Assembly (NCBI GenBank): GCA_015063485.1
Contig: SVUA01000003.1
Coordinates: forward strand, 51,495 to 115,494
Direction: 5' to 3'
Source: Oscillospiraceae bacterium
GTDB taxonomy: Bacteria; Bacillota; Clostridia; Oscillospirales; CAG-272
Length of the DNA: 64,000 nt
Positions 56,582 through 64,000 of the stretch are shown piece by piece; the stretch's first letter is position 1, and the number at the start of each line of letters is the position of its first letter. The notes under the pieces were generated by a model. The model had not been told where the DNA came from and made no database searches. It saw only the letters and a program-made list of their open reading frames with translations. The position numbers were made by a program, and so were the translations under genes.

Positions 56582-58075
56582 TTACTTTACTTCAGTCTCT
56601 TCTGCTGCGGGAGCTTCTTCTGCAACGGGAGCTTCCTCAACTGCGGGAGCTTCTTCTGCAACGGGAGCTTCCTCAACTGCGGGAGCTTCTTCTGCAACGG
56701 GAGCTTCTTCTGCAACGGGAGCTTCTTCTGCTGCAGGAGCTTCCTCAACTGCGGGAGCAGCGTCTACAAAGCTACCCGAGATAATGCTCTTCATCTGCTC
56801 CTTGGTGAGATCCTTACAAAGAACCTTCTTAAGAACGATGAGAGCGATCTCAGCTACGAGCATGATTATAGCGCCTACGAGAACGAGAGTAAGAGCAGCC
56901 TCTTCGTCACTGTTGAGAACGAGGAAAGAGAAATCACCTTCAGCAGCAGTAGACGTAGGATCAATATATCCGTGCTTTGCACCTGCAAGATACTTGGGAA
57001 TGATAGCAACGATCAAAGCGATAATAGCGCCCGCAATGCTGCAATCGGACTTCTTCTGCGTACAAGAAACACGAGCGATAGAAGCGATGAAGTACGAGAT
57101 AACAGCGAGAAGAAGTACCCATGTTACCAATACCGCAACGCCATCCATGAAATATGCGTTATTGATCTCAACTTCCTTCTTTGCCATTTCAGCAAGGTAA
57201 ACAATGTCGCCAACCTTATCGAGATACTTAGCAAAAGCTCCGCCAAGGAATGCGCCGAATACGTTAGCCTTTATCATGTTAAAGAAGAATACGAGGAATC
57301 CAATGATACCAACGACAGAAATACCCTGTGCAATATTGAGATATGTAACCTCTGCCTTAGAGTAGTTGTGGAGTCTCGAAGCCGCGGTGTTGAGAACTGC
57401 CGCGATTATAGTTACTACAAATATACCGATAAGACCGCTTCCGTAAGACATTCCGGGAATAAGAGTCTGGAATACCATAAGGGTCATGATAAGGGTAAAC
57501 GAGGTAAGGAGCAATCCGCCTACCTTTCCGACTGCTTCGCCGGGCTCCTTGATATTCTTCAGAGCCGCTACCAATGTCTTTATCGTCTTAACGATCATGG
57601 TGATAGGAAGCGCAATGGTCATACCAAGTACGCCAAAGATAGCAATGAAAACTATGAAAACAGTAAAGATCTTTGCAAAACCGTCAGCTTCACCTTCTTC
57701 ATCGTCAGTACTGCCTGCAACGGTAGTAGCGATAGCAAGAGCCGTCATTACGGTCTTCTGTCCGTCTTCGCTTTCAAGCTTTTCTTCAAGCTTTTCAAGC
57801 TTTTCGCTTCCTTCGGTATTCTTGTCACCCGCGAGAGAAACGATATCAACTATCATCTTTCCGCTCTTGAAAAGTCCGACTGCGCTGATCTCGACTTCGT
57901 CGGGGATATCAGCTTTGATGCCAATGTCGACCATCATTTCGACGATATCTGCCTTCTGAGCTTTCGTTTCAAGCTTGATGATGGGCATAAAACTCATTAT
58001 AAGCGCAACAACGGTCAAAAGAACGCAGACCCAGACCTGAATGGTCTTCATTTGCTTCTGGGGTAAGTTAAACAT
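56582..58075 (-). CDS. Polytopic membrane protein with EEAP-repeat C-terminal tail
   Basis: 497 residues. After a first membrane helix ([22 protein letters not shown]) comes an extracellular-looking segment of about 95 residues, then seven or more helices ([73 protein letters not shown] and others). The last 60 residues are eight EEAP units ([12 protein letters not shown]...), highly acidic and probably disordered. ATG 58075 is eight bases after GGAGG; the ORF track begins five codons earlier at an ATG overlapping this site. Family and function not recognised. Confidence 0.75.
   Translation of the reverse strand: MFNLPQKQMKTIQVWVCVLLTVVALIMSFMPIIKLETKAQKADIVEMMVDIGIKADIPDEVEISAVGLFKSGKMIVDIVSLAGDKNTEGSEKLEKLEEKLESEDGQKTVMTALAIATTVAGSTDDEEGEADGFAKIFTVFIVFIAIFGVLGMTIALPITMIVKTIKTLVAALKNIKEPGEAVGKVGGLLLTSFTLIMTLMVFQTLIPGMSYGSGLIGIFVVTIIAAVLNTAASRLHNYSKAEVTYLNIAQGISVVGIIGFLVFFFNMIKANVFGAFLGGAFAKYLDKVGDIVYLAEMAKKEVEINNAYFMDGVAVLVTWVLLLAVISYFIASIARVSCTQKKSDCSIAGAIIALIVAIIPKYLAGAKHGYIDPTSTAAEGDFSFLVLNSDEEAALTLVLVGAIIMLVAEIALIVLKKVLCKDLTKEQMKSIISGSFVDAAPAVEEAPAAEEAPVAEEAPVAEEAPAVEEAPVAEEAPAVEEAPVAEEAPAAEETEVK
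56594..56762. repeat. 18-bp tandem repeats coding for the EEAP tail
   Basis: About nine copies of an 18-bp unit (GGAGCTTCTTCTGCAAC or GGAGCTTCCTCAACTGC on the plus strand), in frame within the membrane protein gene. Copy number is likely to vary between strains. Confidence 0.85.
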
Positions 58076-58220
58076 AGTATTTTCCTCCATAATTAATATT
58101 TAGTAATACAGTATTATTATACACCCCGCAAATATTTTTGTCAATAGCTTTTTTCACATTTGTTCAAAAAACGATAAAGAAATTCACACAGGCTTCACTT
58201 AAAAACTTCGTATTTATTGA

Positions 58221-59513
58221 TTAATTATTGAAGCTCCAAGCAAAAAATGCCTTCCTATATTCATTTATTTTTTGTTCCGCAACAGCGATCTTTTCTTTGT
58301 TTTGCTCCATAAGAGCCGTCGCGTGTTTTTTGGTTAAGCTTTGATATTTCGGAAAATATTCCTGCAACAGAAAACGAGCGTATTTTACTGCTCTGAACTG
58401 TCCGAACACAAGATAATTCACTCTATCTATCGCAAGGACCGCCACGCAATCACCTATGCGTATAGCGTCCTTGACTTCGTCCTTGCTTTTTGCGAATACT
58501 ATCGAATATTGCTTATTAAAGGCAGTATCCTTCCCTTTGTAAGTATGCGCGTCCGAAGCACCCACAACGGGAATAGATACTCCCATCTCGCGCAACTCTT
58601 CCCAAAGAGCTATCTGCAGATTGCTGCCATTCTGTCCCTTGCTATCGCAAGCCGCTATGAGCTCGAGCGCATCAAAAAAGTTGTTCTTGAGCAAATATCT
58701 CGTCGTCGCCTCGGGCATATGATACTCCCCAAAGGTAGTCCAATACGGATGCGCCATTATAGCGACTCCGTTTGCCTTGCGTATCTGCTCTGCTATAAAA
58801 ATACGGTACGCGCAGTCTCTTCGGTCAGCAACGTCCGCGTCAAAGGATACGGAATCCATAATACGAGTTATCTCGCGCTCAACGTATTCATCCTGTGTTT
58901 CTATGATCTTATTTACACTATCGTCTCCGTCAAAATTAATAACGTGAAAATAGCCCATGCCCTTGTTGTGAACTTCCTCACCTTTAAATACGGTAAACTG
59001 GTCGGTAAGAGCCTCGAACGCGCTCTTACCTTCAAGAGACGGAGCATATTTATGGTGATCTGTGATCGCGATAAAGTCATAGCCCGCCGATCTATATGCG
59101 CACCCGACCTCAAACGGCTCTCCCTCTCCGTCCGAACGGTTTGTGTGCAAATGCGTATCTCCCTTGTAAGCATCCAAGAAAGCAAGATCTTCTCTGACCG
59201 CATATAGTTGCGTGCGATAGATGCGAACTCCGTCGCACTCTATCTTCACGTCATATTTCTGCTCTTCGGAAAATGTATATTCGACCCAATAAAGTCCCGC
59301 TTTCTCACGTGTCATTTTTTCATACGGATATCTCGTTTCCTCGTCAATGCGATATTTTTCAGTGTGCTTTATACCGTATATCTCCATAGGTTGTATCTTA
59401 ATGGAAATAACTTGCTCAGAACTTATCGCTTTGCTTGAAAATCTTACGTAGACCTTTTGCTTCTTTTGCGCAGAAAAGACCTTTGGAAATACTTTTATAT
59501 TCATTTTTTTCAT
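58221..59513 (-). CDS. PHP-domain phosphoesterase with N-terminal beta domain
   Basis: 430 residues. The first 115 residues form a beta-rich domain. The PHP domain follows: KGDTHLHTNRSDGEGEP, AITDHHKYAPS, FKGEEVHN, IMAHPYW and GASDAHTYKGK, each with its metal-binding His, Asp or Glu. The end is helical. Members of this architecture occur in carbohydrate-related loci of Clostridia, but the substrate is unknown. No signal peptide. The start ATG follows CGAGGTATATCAA. Confidence 0.82.
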   Translation of the reverse strand: MKKMNIKVFPKVFSAQKKQKVYVRFSSKAISSEQVISIKIQPMEIYGIKHTEKYRIDEETRYPYEKMTREKAGLYWVEYTFSEEQKYDVKIECDGVRIYRTQLYAVREDLAFLDAYKGDTHLHTNRSDGEGEPFEVGCAYRSAGYDFIAITDHHKYAPSLEGKSAFEALTDQFTVFKGEEVHNKGMGYFHVINFDGDDSVNKIIETQDEYVEREITRIMDSVSFDADVADRRDCAYRIFIAEQIRKANGVAIMAHPYWTTFGEYHMPEATTRYLLKNNFFDALELIAACDSKGQNGSNLQIALWEELREMGVSIPVVGASDAHTYKGKDTAFNKQYSIVFAKSKDEVKDAIRIGDCVAVLAIDRVNYLVFGQFRAVKYARFLLQEYFPKYQSLTKKHATALMEQNKEKIAVAEQKINEYRKAFFAWSFNN

Positions 59514-59673
59514 TTGATATACCTCGAGCTTTTTGATTTATGATTATAGTATAACATACCCTTATGCGATTTGTCAAATAAAACCTTTTTGTTGATTTTA
59601 AACGGCAAGGATAAAAAACTTGCCCCTTTTCAATAAACGTAAAGTTTATTTTTTATCAAAAAATCATTTTTAT

Positions 59674-59692
59674 AACAAAACATAAACATTTC
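59674..59692 (+). promoter_or_regulatory. Shared 19-bp motif upstream of the first small membrane protein
   Basis: AACAAAACATAAACATTTC. A copy differing at two positions lies at 60324-60342 before the response regulator. A TATAAT box follows 27 bp downstream at 59720. Confidence 0.5.
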
Positions 59693-59767
59693 AGAAGCAA
59701 AACGCAAAAACAGAGGGCGTATAATAGAGCCATCAAATCAAGAAAAAAACAAAGAGAGGTTTTTATT

Positions 59768-60151
59768 ATGAACAAGAACGATCAACAGTTCGCGGTGCAG
59801 AATATCCGCATGCAGTATATGGAAAAAGAGTCTACCGAGCTTGATGCGCTCCGCGGACTTGATGCAAAGGTAAAGCGTCCCGCAAACGTATTCGCATATG
59901 TTTTCGGCAGCATCAGCGCGATTATTACGGGTACAGGTATGAGCCTTATAATGACCGATATCGGCACGACACTCGGAATCGCAAGTACAATGGTTTTCGG
60001 CATCGCCATTGGCATTGTGGGACTTGTAATGGCTCTTATCAATTACCCCATATACAAGGGTATTCTCAGCAGCCGCAAGAAAAAGTACAGTGCGGAGATC
60101 CTTAAGCTCAGCGATAAAATAATGAAAACAAACAACGTAAGCGAGACATAA
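59768..60151 (+). CDS. Small membrane protein, paralogue A of a two-component system neighbour
   Basis: 127 residues: a hydrophilic N-terminus (QNIRMQYMEKESTELDALRGLDAKVKRPANVFAYVFG), two membrane helices (SISAIITGTGMSLIMTDIG, MVFGIAIGIVGLVMALINYPIYKGIL) and a C-terminal Lys-rich helix (RKKKYSAEILKLSDKIM). It is paralogous to the protein at 63.1 kb (LDALRxLDAxV..., YPIYKGILSSRKKK / YPLYNAITQKEREKIAPEILRL). ATG 59768 follows AAGAGAGGTTTTTATT. Both paralogues flank the sensor and regulator genes. Some databases call such proteins dihydropteridine reductase, which the sequence does not support. Confidence 0.75.
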   Translation: MNKNDQQFAVQNIRMQYMEKESTELDALRGLDAKVKRPANVFAYVFGSISAIITGTGMSLIMTDIGTTLGIASTMVFGIAIGIVGLVMALINYPIYKGILSSRKKKYSAEILKLSDKIMKTNNVSET

Positions 60152-60323
60152 AACACGGCTCGATTCGACTTTTATCAATGTCGTTCTCTGCACAATATTC
60201 TCATTCGGGCTCAGTGTGATCAGCCGTGTCGTTCTCAAAAAGACAAGTTTAGTATAAAATATCAGGCAACGCTGAAAAACAGTGTTGGCTTTTCTGATTT
60301 TTTTCGAAAACAGCGAAAACGTA

Positions 60324-60342
60324 AACAAAACTTTAACATTTC
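60324..60342 (+). promoter_or_regulatory. Shared 19-bp motif upstream of the response regulator
   Basis: AACAAAACTTTAACATTTC, 17 of 19 bases as in 59674-59692. It overlaps the expected -35 region of a TACAAT promoter at 60348. Confidence 0.5.
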
Positions 60343-60392
60343 TATGTTACAATAGAGGTATAAAAGCAAAATACGCCTTGGAGGATAAAAAT

Positions 60393-61064
60393 ATGTTCAA
60401 AATTTTGGTAGTTGAAGACGACAGAGATCTAAACCGAAGTGTTTGCGCTTTTCTTAATAACAGTGGCTATATTGCCGTTGGCTGTCTTTGTGCAGAGGAC
60501 GCATATGACGAAATGTATAAGACCACCTTTGACCTCATCATATCGGATATTATGATGCCGAATATCGACGGCTTTGAATTCGCAAAGACGGTGCGTTCGC
60601 TTAACAATGACATTCCGATATTGTTTATGACCGCCCGTGACGATTTTGCATCCAAGCAAAGAGGATACCGCATAGGCATCGACGATTATATGACCAAACC
60701 TATCGACCTTGACGAGCTGTTTCTGCGTATCGGCGCACTTCTTCGCCGTTCAAAAATAGCCTCAAGCCGTCGCCTTGAGGTAGGCAACTTCGTTATGGAT
60801 GCTGACGAGCGTACCGCTATGCTCGGTGACGAGGAAATATCTCTAACTCAAAGAGAGTTTGACCTTTTATATAAAATGCTTTCATATCCGAAAAAGACCT
60901 TTACCCGTACACAGCTGATGGACGAATTCTGGGACGTGGATACACAAACAAGTACGAGAACGGTCGACGTGTATATGACCAAGCTCCGCGCGAAGTTTTC
61001 GAACTGCGATTCCTTTGAGATACAGACCGTTCACGGTCTTGGCTACAAGGCGGTGATAAAATGA
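60393..61064 (+). CDS. OmpR-family response regulator
   Basis: 223 residues. Receiver domain with the acidic pair EDD, the phosphorylation Asp in IISDIMMPNIDGFEF, FMTARDD and DDYMTKPID with the conserved Lys. The DNA-binding winged helix follows (ISLTQREFDLLYKMLSYPKKTFTRTQLMDEFWDVDTQTSTRTVDVYMTKLRAKF). ATG 60393 follows TTGGAGGATAAAAAT; the longer ORF-track start is not supported. Overlaps the kinase gene by 4 bp. Confidence 0.93.
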   Translation: MFKILVVEDDRDLNRSVCAFLNNSGYIAVGCLCAEDAYDEMYKTTFDLIISDIMMPNIDGFEFAKTVRSLNNDIPILFMTARDDFASKQRGYRIGIDDYMTKPIDLDELFLRIGALLRRSKIASSRRLEVGNFVMDADERTAMLGDEEISLTQREFDLLYKMLSYPKKTFTRTQLMDEFWDVDTQTSTRTVDVYMTKLRAKFSNCDSFEIQTVHGLGYKAVIK

Positions 61065-62137
61065 CACATGGGCACAGATACCGCAAGGCGCTGAGGTTTC
61101 TCTCCCATTTTCTTATGTTCTTTATCGTCGTCGCTTTCGTCACGACCTGCTGTATGATGCTCTTCGTCACGCTTATGGCGGATTCGCTCGGCTTGACACT
61201 TACGGGCGAAAATCTCAACAAGGCGGCTAAGCTGACCTTTTTGAACGTTATATTGATAAGTCTTCTCTTCACCGTAATAGATTCGATAAGACGCTATTTT
61301 GCCATAGAGCGCCCGATAAAGAAGATCGGAGAGGCGGCGGAGCGTATAATCGAGGGCGACTTTTCAGTAAGGATACCTCGCTTGAACGAGGCGTATGGCG
61401 AGAACAGCCTGAACAGAGTTATAGACTGCTTCAACAAGATGGCGGAGGAGCTTTCGGGAACAGAGACTCTGCGTACAGATTTCATCGCGAACGTATCGCA
61501 TGAGCTGAAGACCCCTTTGAGCGTTATGCAAAATTACGCGGTCATGCTTCAATCAAAATCGCTTTCGGAGGAAGAACGCATCGAATACGCACACGCGATA
61601 TCCGAATCCTCAAAGCGCTTGGCGGCTCTCATCACAAACATACTAAAGCTCAATAAACTTGAAAATCAACAGATAACGCCAATATCCGAATCCTATGATC
61701 TCGGAGAGCAGATCTGCGAATGTCTCCTTTCCTTTGAGGACGTGTGGGAGAAAAAGAATATAGGTATAGATACAGACATTGAAGACGGAATAAAGGTCTG
61801 CGCCGATCCCGAAATGATGAGCCTTGTATGGAATAATCTTTTCTCAAACGCTTTTAAATTCACGGATAACGGCGGAAAGGTCTGTGTAAAGGTCTTTTGC
61901 GACGGAGAGGATGCCGTCGTCAAGATCGAGGATACGGGTTGCGGTATATCGGGAGAGGTAGGCGCGCATATCTTCGATAAATTTTATCAGGGAGACACCT
62001 CTCACGCAAGTGCGGGTAACGGACTCGGACTTGCGCTTGTAAAAAGAGTCGTGGATATAACCAAAAGCAGTATCTCGGTCGACAGTGAGGTCGGCAAAGG
62101 AACTGCTTTCACCGTAAAAGTAAGGAGGGATAGCTGA
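61061..62137 (+). CDS. Sensor histidine kinase
   Basis: 358 residues. Two membrane helices (HFLMFFIVVAFVTTCCMMLFV and LTFLNVILISLLFTVI) enclose only about 35 residues, so the sensor part is very short and the stimulus may lie in the membrane. HAMP domain near residues 78-130, HisKA with FIANVSHELKTPLSVMQNY, and HATPase with N box NNLFSNAFKFTDNGG, G1 DTGCGI and G2 GNGLGLALVKRVV. Pairs with the response regulator. Confidence 0.93.
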   Translation: MTHGHRYRKALRFLSHFLMFFIVVAFVTTCCMMLFVTLMADSLGLTLTGENLNKAAKLTFLNVILISLLFTVIDSIRRYFAIERPIKKIGEAAERIIEGDFSVRIPRLNEAYGENSLNRVIDCFNKMAEELSGTETLRTDFIANVSHELKTPLSVMQNYAVMLQSKSLSEEERIEYAHAISESSKRLAALITNILKLNKLENQQITPISESYDLGEQICECLLSFEDVWEKKNIGIDTDIEDGIKVCADPEMMSLVWNNLFSNAFKFTDNGGKVCVKVFCDGEDAVVKIEDTGCGISGEVGAHIFDKFYQGDTSHASAGNGLGLALVKRVVDITKSSISVDSEVGKGTAFTVKVRRDS

Positions 62138-63024
62138 TGGAGCGTTGGAAAAAGGTCGGGAAAGCTCTGCTTTTTCCGCATATCGCAGTAATGATATTGC
62201 TTTTGCCGATCGCAACTGCGTCGCTCTTGTGCGCTTTTTTGATCTTCGGGTCGGAACACCCCGTATCATACGCGGCGTATATGGTTGCCTTTTATACTCT
62301 TTGCGTGTGGTGTATCCGTATTCCAAACCTTATAAAATTCGTAAAAAAAGTACAACAAGATAACCGCCTTGTAAACCGATTGACGACCGACGCGCATCTG
62401 CGCGTAAAGATATCGCTGCATGGCTCGATAGCATTTAACCTCGCGTATGCGGTCTTTCAGTTCGGGCTCGGACTTTTTCACGGATCGTTCTGGTTTCATT
62501 CGATCGCGGTGTACTATCTCTTGCTTGTGATAATGCGCACCTTTCTGCTCAAAGACGTCCGCCGCGCTACCCCTGGCGAAAATAGGGAGTCGGAGCTTCA
62601 CCGCTACCGTTTTTGCGGTATCATACTTCTGATAATGACACAGGCACTCATTTCAATGGTGTTCTTTATAACCTATTTCGGAAGAGGCGTAACTCACCAC
62701 TTTATCACCACTATCGCGATGGCGGCGTTCACATTTACGGCGCTCACCGTAGCTATAGTCAATATCGTAAAATACAGACGGTATAACAGTCCGCTTTTCT
62801 CGGCATCAAAAGCTATAAGCCTCGCTTCCGCTCTCGTTTCAATGCTGACACTTGAAACGGCAATGCTCACGGCTTTCGCAAGCGAGGACAATACCCCTAT
62901 GTTCCGCACTCTAATGACGGGGCTCACGGGAGTAACGGTCTGTCTGCTAATAATCGCAATGGCGATATTTATGATAGTAAAGTCAACAAAGGAACTAAAA
63001 AAGATAAAGAATAACATTTCATAA
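62137..63024 (+). CDS. Polytopic membrane protein of the two-component operon
   Basis: 295 residues with about seven helices (PHIAVMILLLPIATASLLCAFLI, YAAYMVAFYTLCVWCI, GSIAFNLAYAVFQFGLGLF, FHSIAVYYLLLVIM, GIILLIMTQALISMVFFITYF, IAMAAFTFTALTVAIVNIV, GVTVCLLIIAMAIFMIV). The last base of the kinase stop is the first of its ATG, so it is translationally coupled. I do not recognise a family; a role as target or co-sensor of the two-component system is a positional inference. Confidence 0.75.
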   Translation: MERWKKVGKALLFPHIAVMILLLPIATASLLCAFLIFGSEHPVSYAAYMVAFYTLCVWCIRIPNLIKFVKKVQQDNRLVNRLTTDAHLRVKISLHGSIAFNLAYAVFQFGLGLFHGSFWFHSIAVYYLLLVIMRTFLLKDVRRATPGENRESELHRYRFCGIILLIMTQALISMVFFITYFGRGVTHHFITTIAMAAFTFTALTVAIVNIVKYRRYNSPLFSASKAISLASALVSMLTLETAMLTAFASEDNTPMFRTLMTGLTGVTVCLLIIAMAIFMIVKSTKELKKIKNNIS

Positions 63025-63098
63025 ACAAATCGTTATTCTTTCTATAACAAAAGAAAGCTATAATATATCCGTAAAATAAAGAGAGAGTGAGAAAAGAA

Positions 63099-63473
63099 AT
63101 GGATAATAATCAAAATAAAGATACTTTCAATTATACCTATTCGGCAAATGAGCAAAAGGAGATCGCAAAGATCCGTGAAAAGTATGCTCCCGAATCGGAA
63201 AATAAAATTGATCAGCTTCGCAGACTCGACGCAAGCGTGACAAAAAAAGGAACTGCGTGGTCGATAATCATGGGCGTTATAGGTTCACTTATTTTGGGTG
63301 TAGGAATGTGCTGTGCTATGCTCTGGAATATGTTCGTTATCGGAACAGGCATCGGACTTGTCGGCATAGCACTTGTAGCACTCGCATATCCCCTTTATAA
63401 CGCGATAACCCAAAAAGAGCGCGAGAAGATCGCGCCCGAGATACTCAGACTTACAGATGAGTTGATGAAATAA
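63099..63473 (+). CDS. Small membrane protein, paralogue B
   Basis: 124 residues. N-terminus DNNQNKDTFNYTYSANEQKEIAKIREKYAPESENKIDQLRRLDASVTKKG, two helices (TAWSIIMGVIGSLILGVGMCCAML, FVIGTGIGLVGIALVALAYPLYNAI), then KEREKIAPEILRLTDELM. It matches the protein at 59.8 kb in length, topology and in DxLRxLDAxV and YP(I/L)Y segments. ATG 63099 is preceded by a GAGAGAGTGAGAAAAGAA region; an in-frame GTG 12 bp upstream is an alternative. A TATAAT box is at 63059 and AACATTTC at 63013. Confidence 0.75.
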   Translation: MDNNQNKDTFNYTYSANEQKEIAKIREKYAPESENKIDQLRRLDASVTKKGTAWSIIMGVIGSLILGVGMCCAMLWNMFVIGTGIGLVGIALVALAYPLYNAITQKEREKIAPEILRLTDELMK

Positions 63474-63547
63474 ACAGAAAATGAAAGATCGCTCGTTATA
63501 TTAGCCGAAATAGGCAGTTAAAAAGAAAATCTGCCACCTATTAAAAA

Positions 63548-63576
63548 GGACAGAGAATTTTTTACGTTCCCTGTCC
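63548..63576 (+). terminator. Terminator of the two-component region
   Basis: GGACAGAGAA-TTTTTTACG-TTCCCTGTCC followed by TCTTTTTCT; one mismatch in the stem. Confidence 0.75.
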
Positions 63577-63619
63577 TCTTTTTCTTGATAAACACTGACT
63601 TGATTCAAAACGCGAAGAT

Positions 63620-63765
63620 TTACTCACAAAGGATAACCTTACACGGTTTTCCTGTTTTTTCTGCATATTTTATAACTGACAATGTTCCCTTTGATCTTCC
63701 GTTCCAGAATGCAACGATTTTATCTGCATAATCCACTATTTCTTTGGTACAATATAAGCGTAGCC
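63620..63765 (-). pseudogene. Truncated SLOG/DUF2493-like gene fragment
   Basis: On the minus strand the frame reads LRLYCTKEIVDYADKIVAFWNGRSKGTLSVIKYAEKTGKPCKVILCE and a stop. This is the typical C-terminal half of small SLOG (YpsA-related) proteins, with ADxxIAFWxGxSxGTxxxIxYAxxxGKPxKVI. The upstream half with the nucleotide-binding start is missing, and a long palindrome occupies the junction. Confidence 0.7.
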
Positions 63766-63817
63766 CTATACCGAGCAAAACGGTATAGTCAGCTATGCTT
63801 ATATTGTACCAAAGAAA
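63739..63817. repeat. 79-nt near-perfect palindrome
   Basis: TTTCTTTGGTACAATATAAGCGTAGC (63739-63764) is the inverted copy of 63792-63817 with one mismatch in 26. Between the arms CTATACCG and CGGTATAG form an inner stem. It lies at the broken end of the SLOG-like fragment. Confidence 0.9.
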
Positions 63818-63913
63818 ACGCCCCGTGAAAAAATCCCGAATTTATTTTCGAAAAAGTGCTGGACTTTCCCTTTCTTCTGTGGTATTGTTGTGTGCTAACA
63901 GGAGGTACGACAA

Positions 63914-64000
63914 ATGAAAAGTATGATAAAAGAGCTATGGCACGGAAATATTAATCCGCAGACAGACAGCAGAAACAACTCCCCGGAAATGAAAGAGCTT
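63914..64000 (+). CDS. Start of a DUF6809-like protein (cut by window edge)
   Basis: 29 codons visible: MKSMIKELWHGNINPQTDSRNNSPEMKEL. The pattern (L)WHGNIxPxxxxxxxSxExKEL recalls the small DUF6809 family of Firmicutes. ATG 63914 follows ACAGGAGGTACGACAA, a very good ribosome binding site. The rest lies outside the window. Confidence 0.6.
   Translation, partial: MKSMIKELWHGNINPQTDSRNNSPEMKEL

Noticed and set aside
56594-56762. Possible CRISPR-like array (regular 18-bp repeats)
   Set aside because: The repeats are contiguous without spacers and encode an in-frame EEAP peptide.
56972-58066. 364-residue plus-strand open frame over the EEAP membrane protein
   Set aside because: Antisense shadow; highly repetitive Tyr/Asn/Arg composition typical of frames opposite a membrane protein gene.

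Overview
The window looks like the chromosome of an anaerobic, endospore-forming Gram-positive bacterium of the class Clostridia, probably an uncultured gut commensal. Support: a complete spoIIAA-spoIIAB-sigF operon, strong AGGAGG-type ribosome binding sites, many TTGACA-17-TATAAT promoters, a T-box leader before asnS, and PadR/DUF1700/DUF4097 and MATE genes typical of Firmicutes. Much of the metabolic content concerns plant glycans: GH28-like, GH30 and two GH127-type enzymes plus an acetyl-xylan-esterase-like protein. None of these has a visible signal peptide, so they probably act on imported oligosaccharides. No rRNA, tRNA, complete insertion sequence or CRISPR array was recognised.

Layout. 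0-10 kb: an EF-G-like GTPase, murD, an AraC-controlled dehydrogenase/dehydroquinase-like/quinone-oxidoreductase cluster, a lipoprotein and a cysteine desulfurase. 10.4-13.9 kb: a graveyard of RHS/YD-repeat tails, each joined to a different small downstream gene (an NTF2-fold immunity candidate, a membrane protein, a leucine-rich lipoprotein) and bounded by palindromic repeats. 13.9-17.7 kb: sporulation sigma operon, zapA, proB-nth. 18-26.5 kb: ROK sugar kinase, CapA-ThuA-HisK operon, radical SAM protein, AAA ATPase, PadR-DUF1700-DUF4097 operon. 26.8-29 kb: two parallel beta-helix enzymes. 29.5-31.8 kb: a small island scar at the 3' end of guaA carrying a type III toxin-antitoxin locus. 31.8-43.6 kb: guaA (synthetase domain only), a phosphatase-like protein, a helix-turn-helix/serine dehydratase fusion, rlmH, an MBL hydrolase, galK, GH30, a MATE exporter and an esterase. 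44-53.5 kb: GH127-type genes with AraC regulators, yfcE, proA, a flavin reductase and DAHP synthase. 53.5-58 kb: asnS-asnA behind a T-box, and a membrane protein with an EEAP-repeat tail. 58-64 kb: a PHP protein, a two-component system flanked by paralogous small membrane proteins, a decayed SLOG-like gene with a 79-nt palindrome, and the start of a DUF6809-like gene.

Most striking observations. (1) The ToxN/AbiQ-like toxin is preceded by a short RNA gene with its own consensus promoter and terminator. That RNA contains three consecutive H-type pseudoknots of nearly identical geometry but unrelated stem sequences, spaced about 36 nt apart. (2) The surrounding island carries a divergent copy of the guaA C-terminus (KPVGTIEWE-stop) in opposite orientation and paired GGTATCA motifs at both ends. 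(3) At least six dispersed elements share the same terminal sequences but have different cores, and in two pairs the core is inverted relative to the termini. (4) An AraC-GH127-like block is flanked by an intact yfcE gene and a decayed copy of the yfcE tail.

All functional calls come from reading motifs and gene order by eye; no database search was run. Start codons differ from the ORF track wherever a ribosome binding site clearly marks an internal start.
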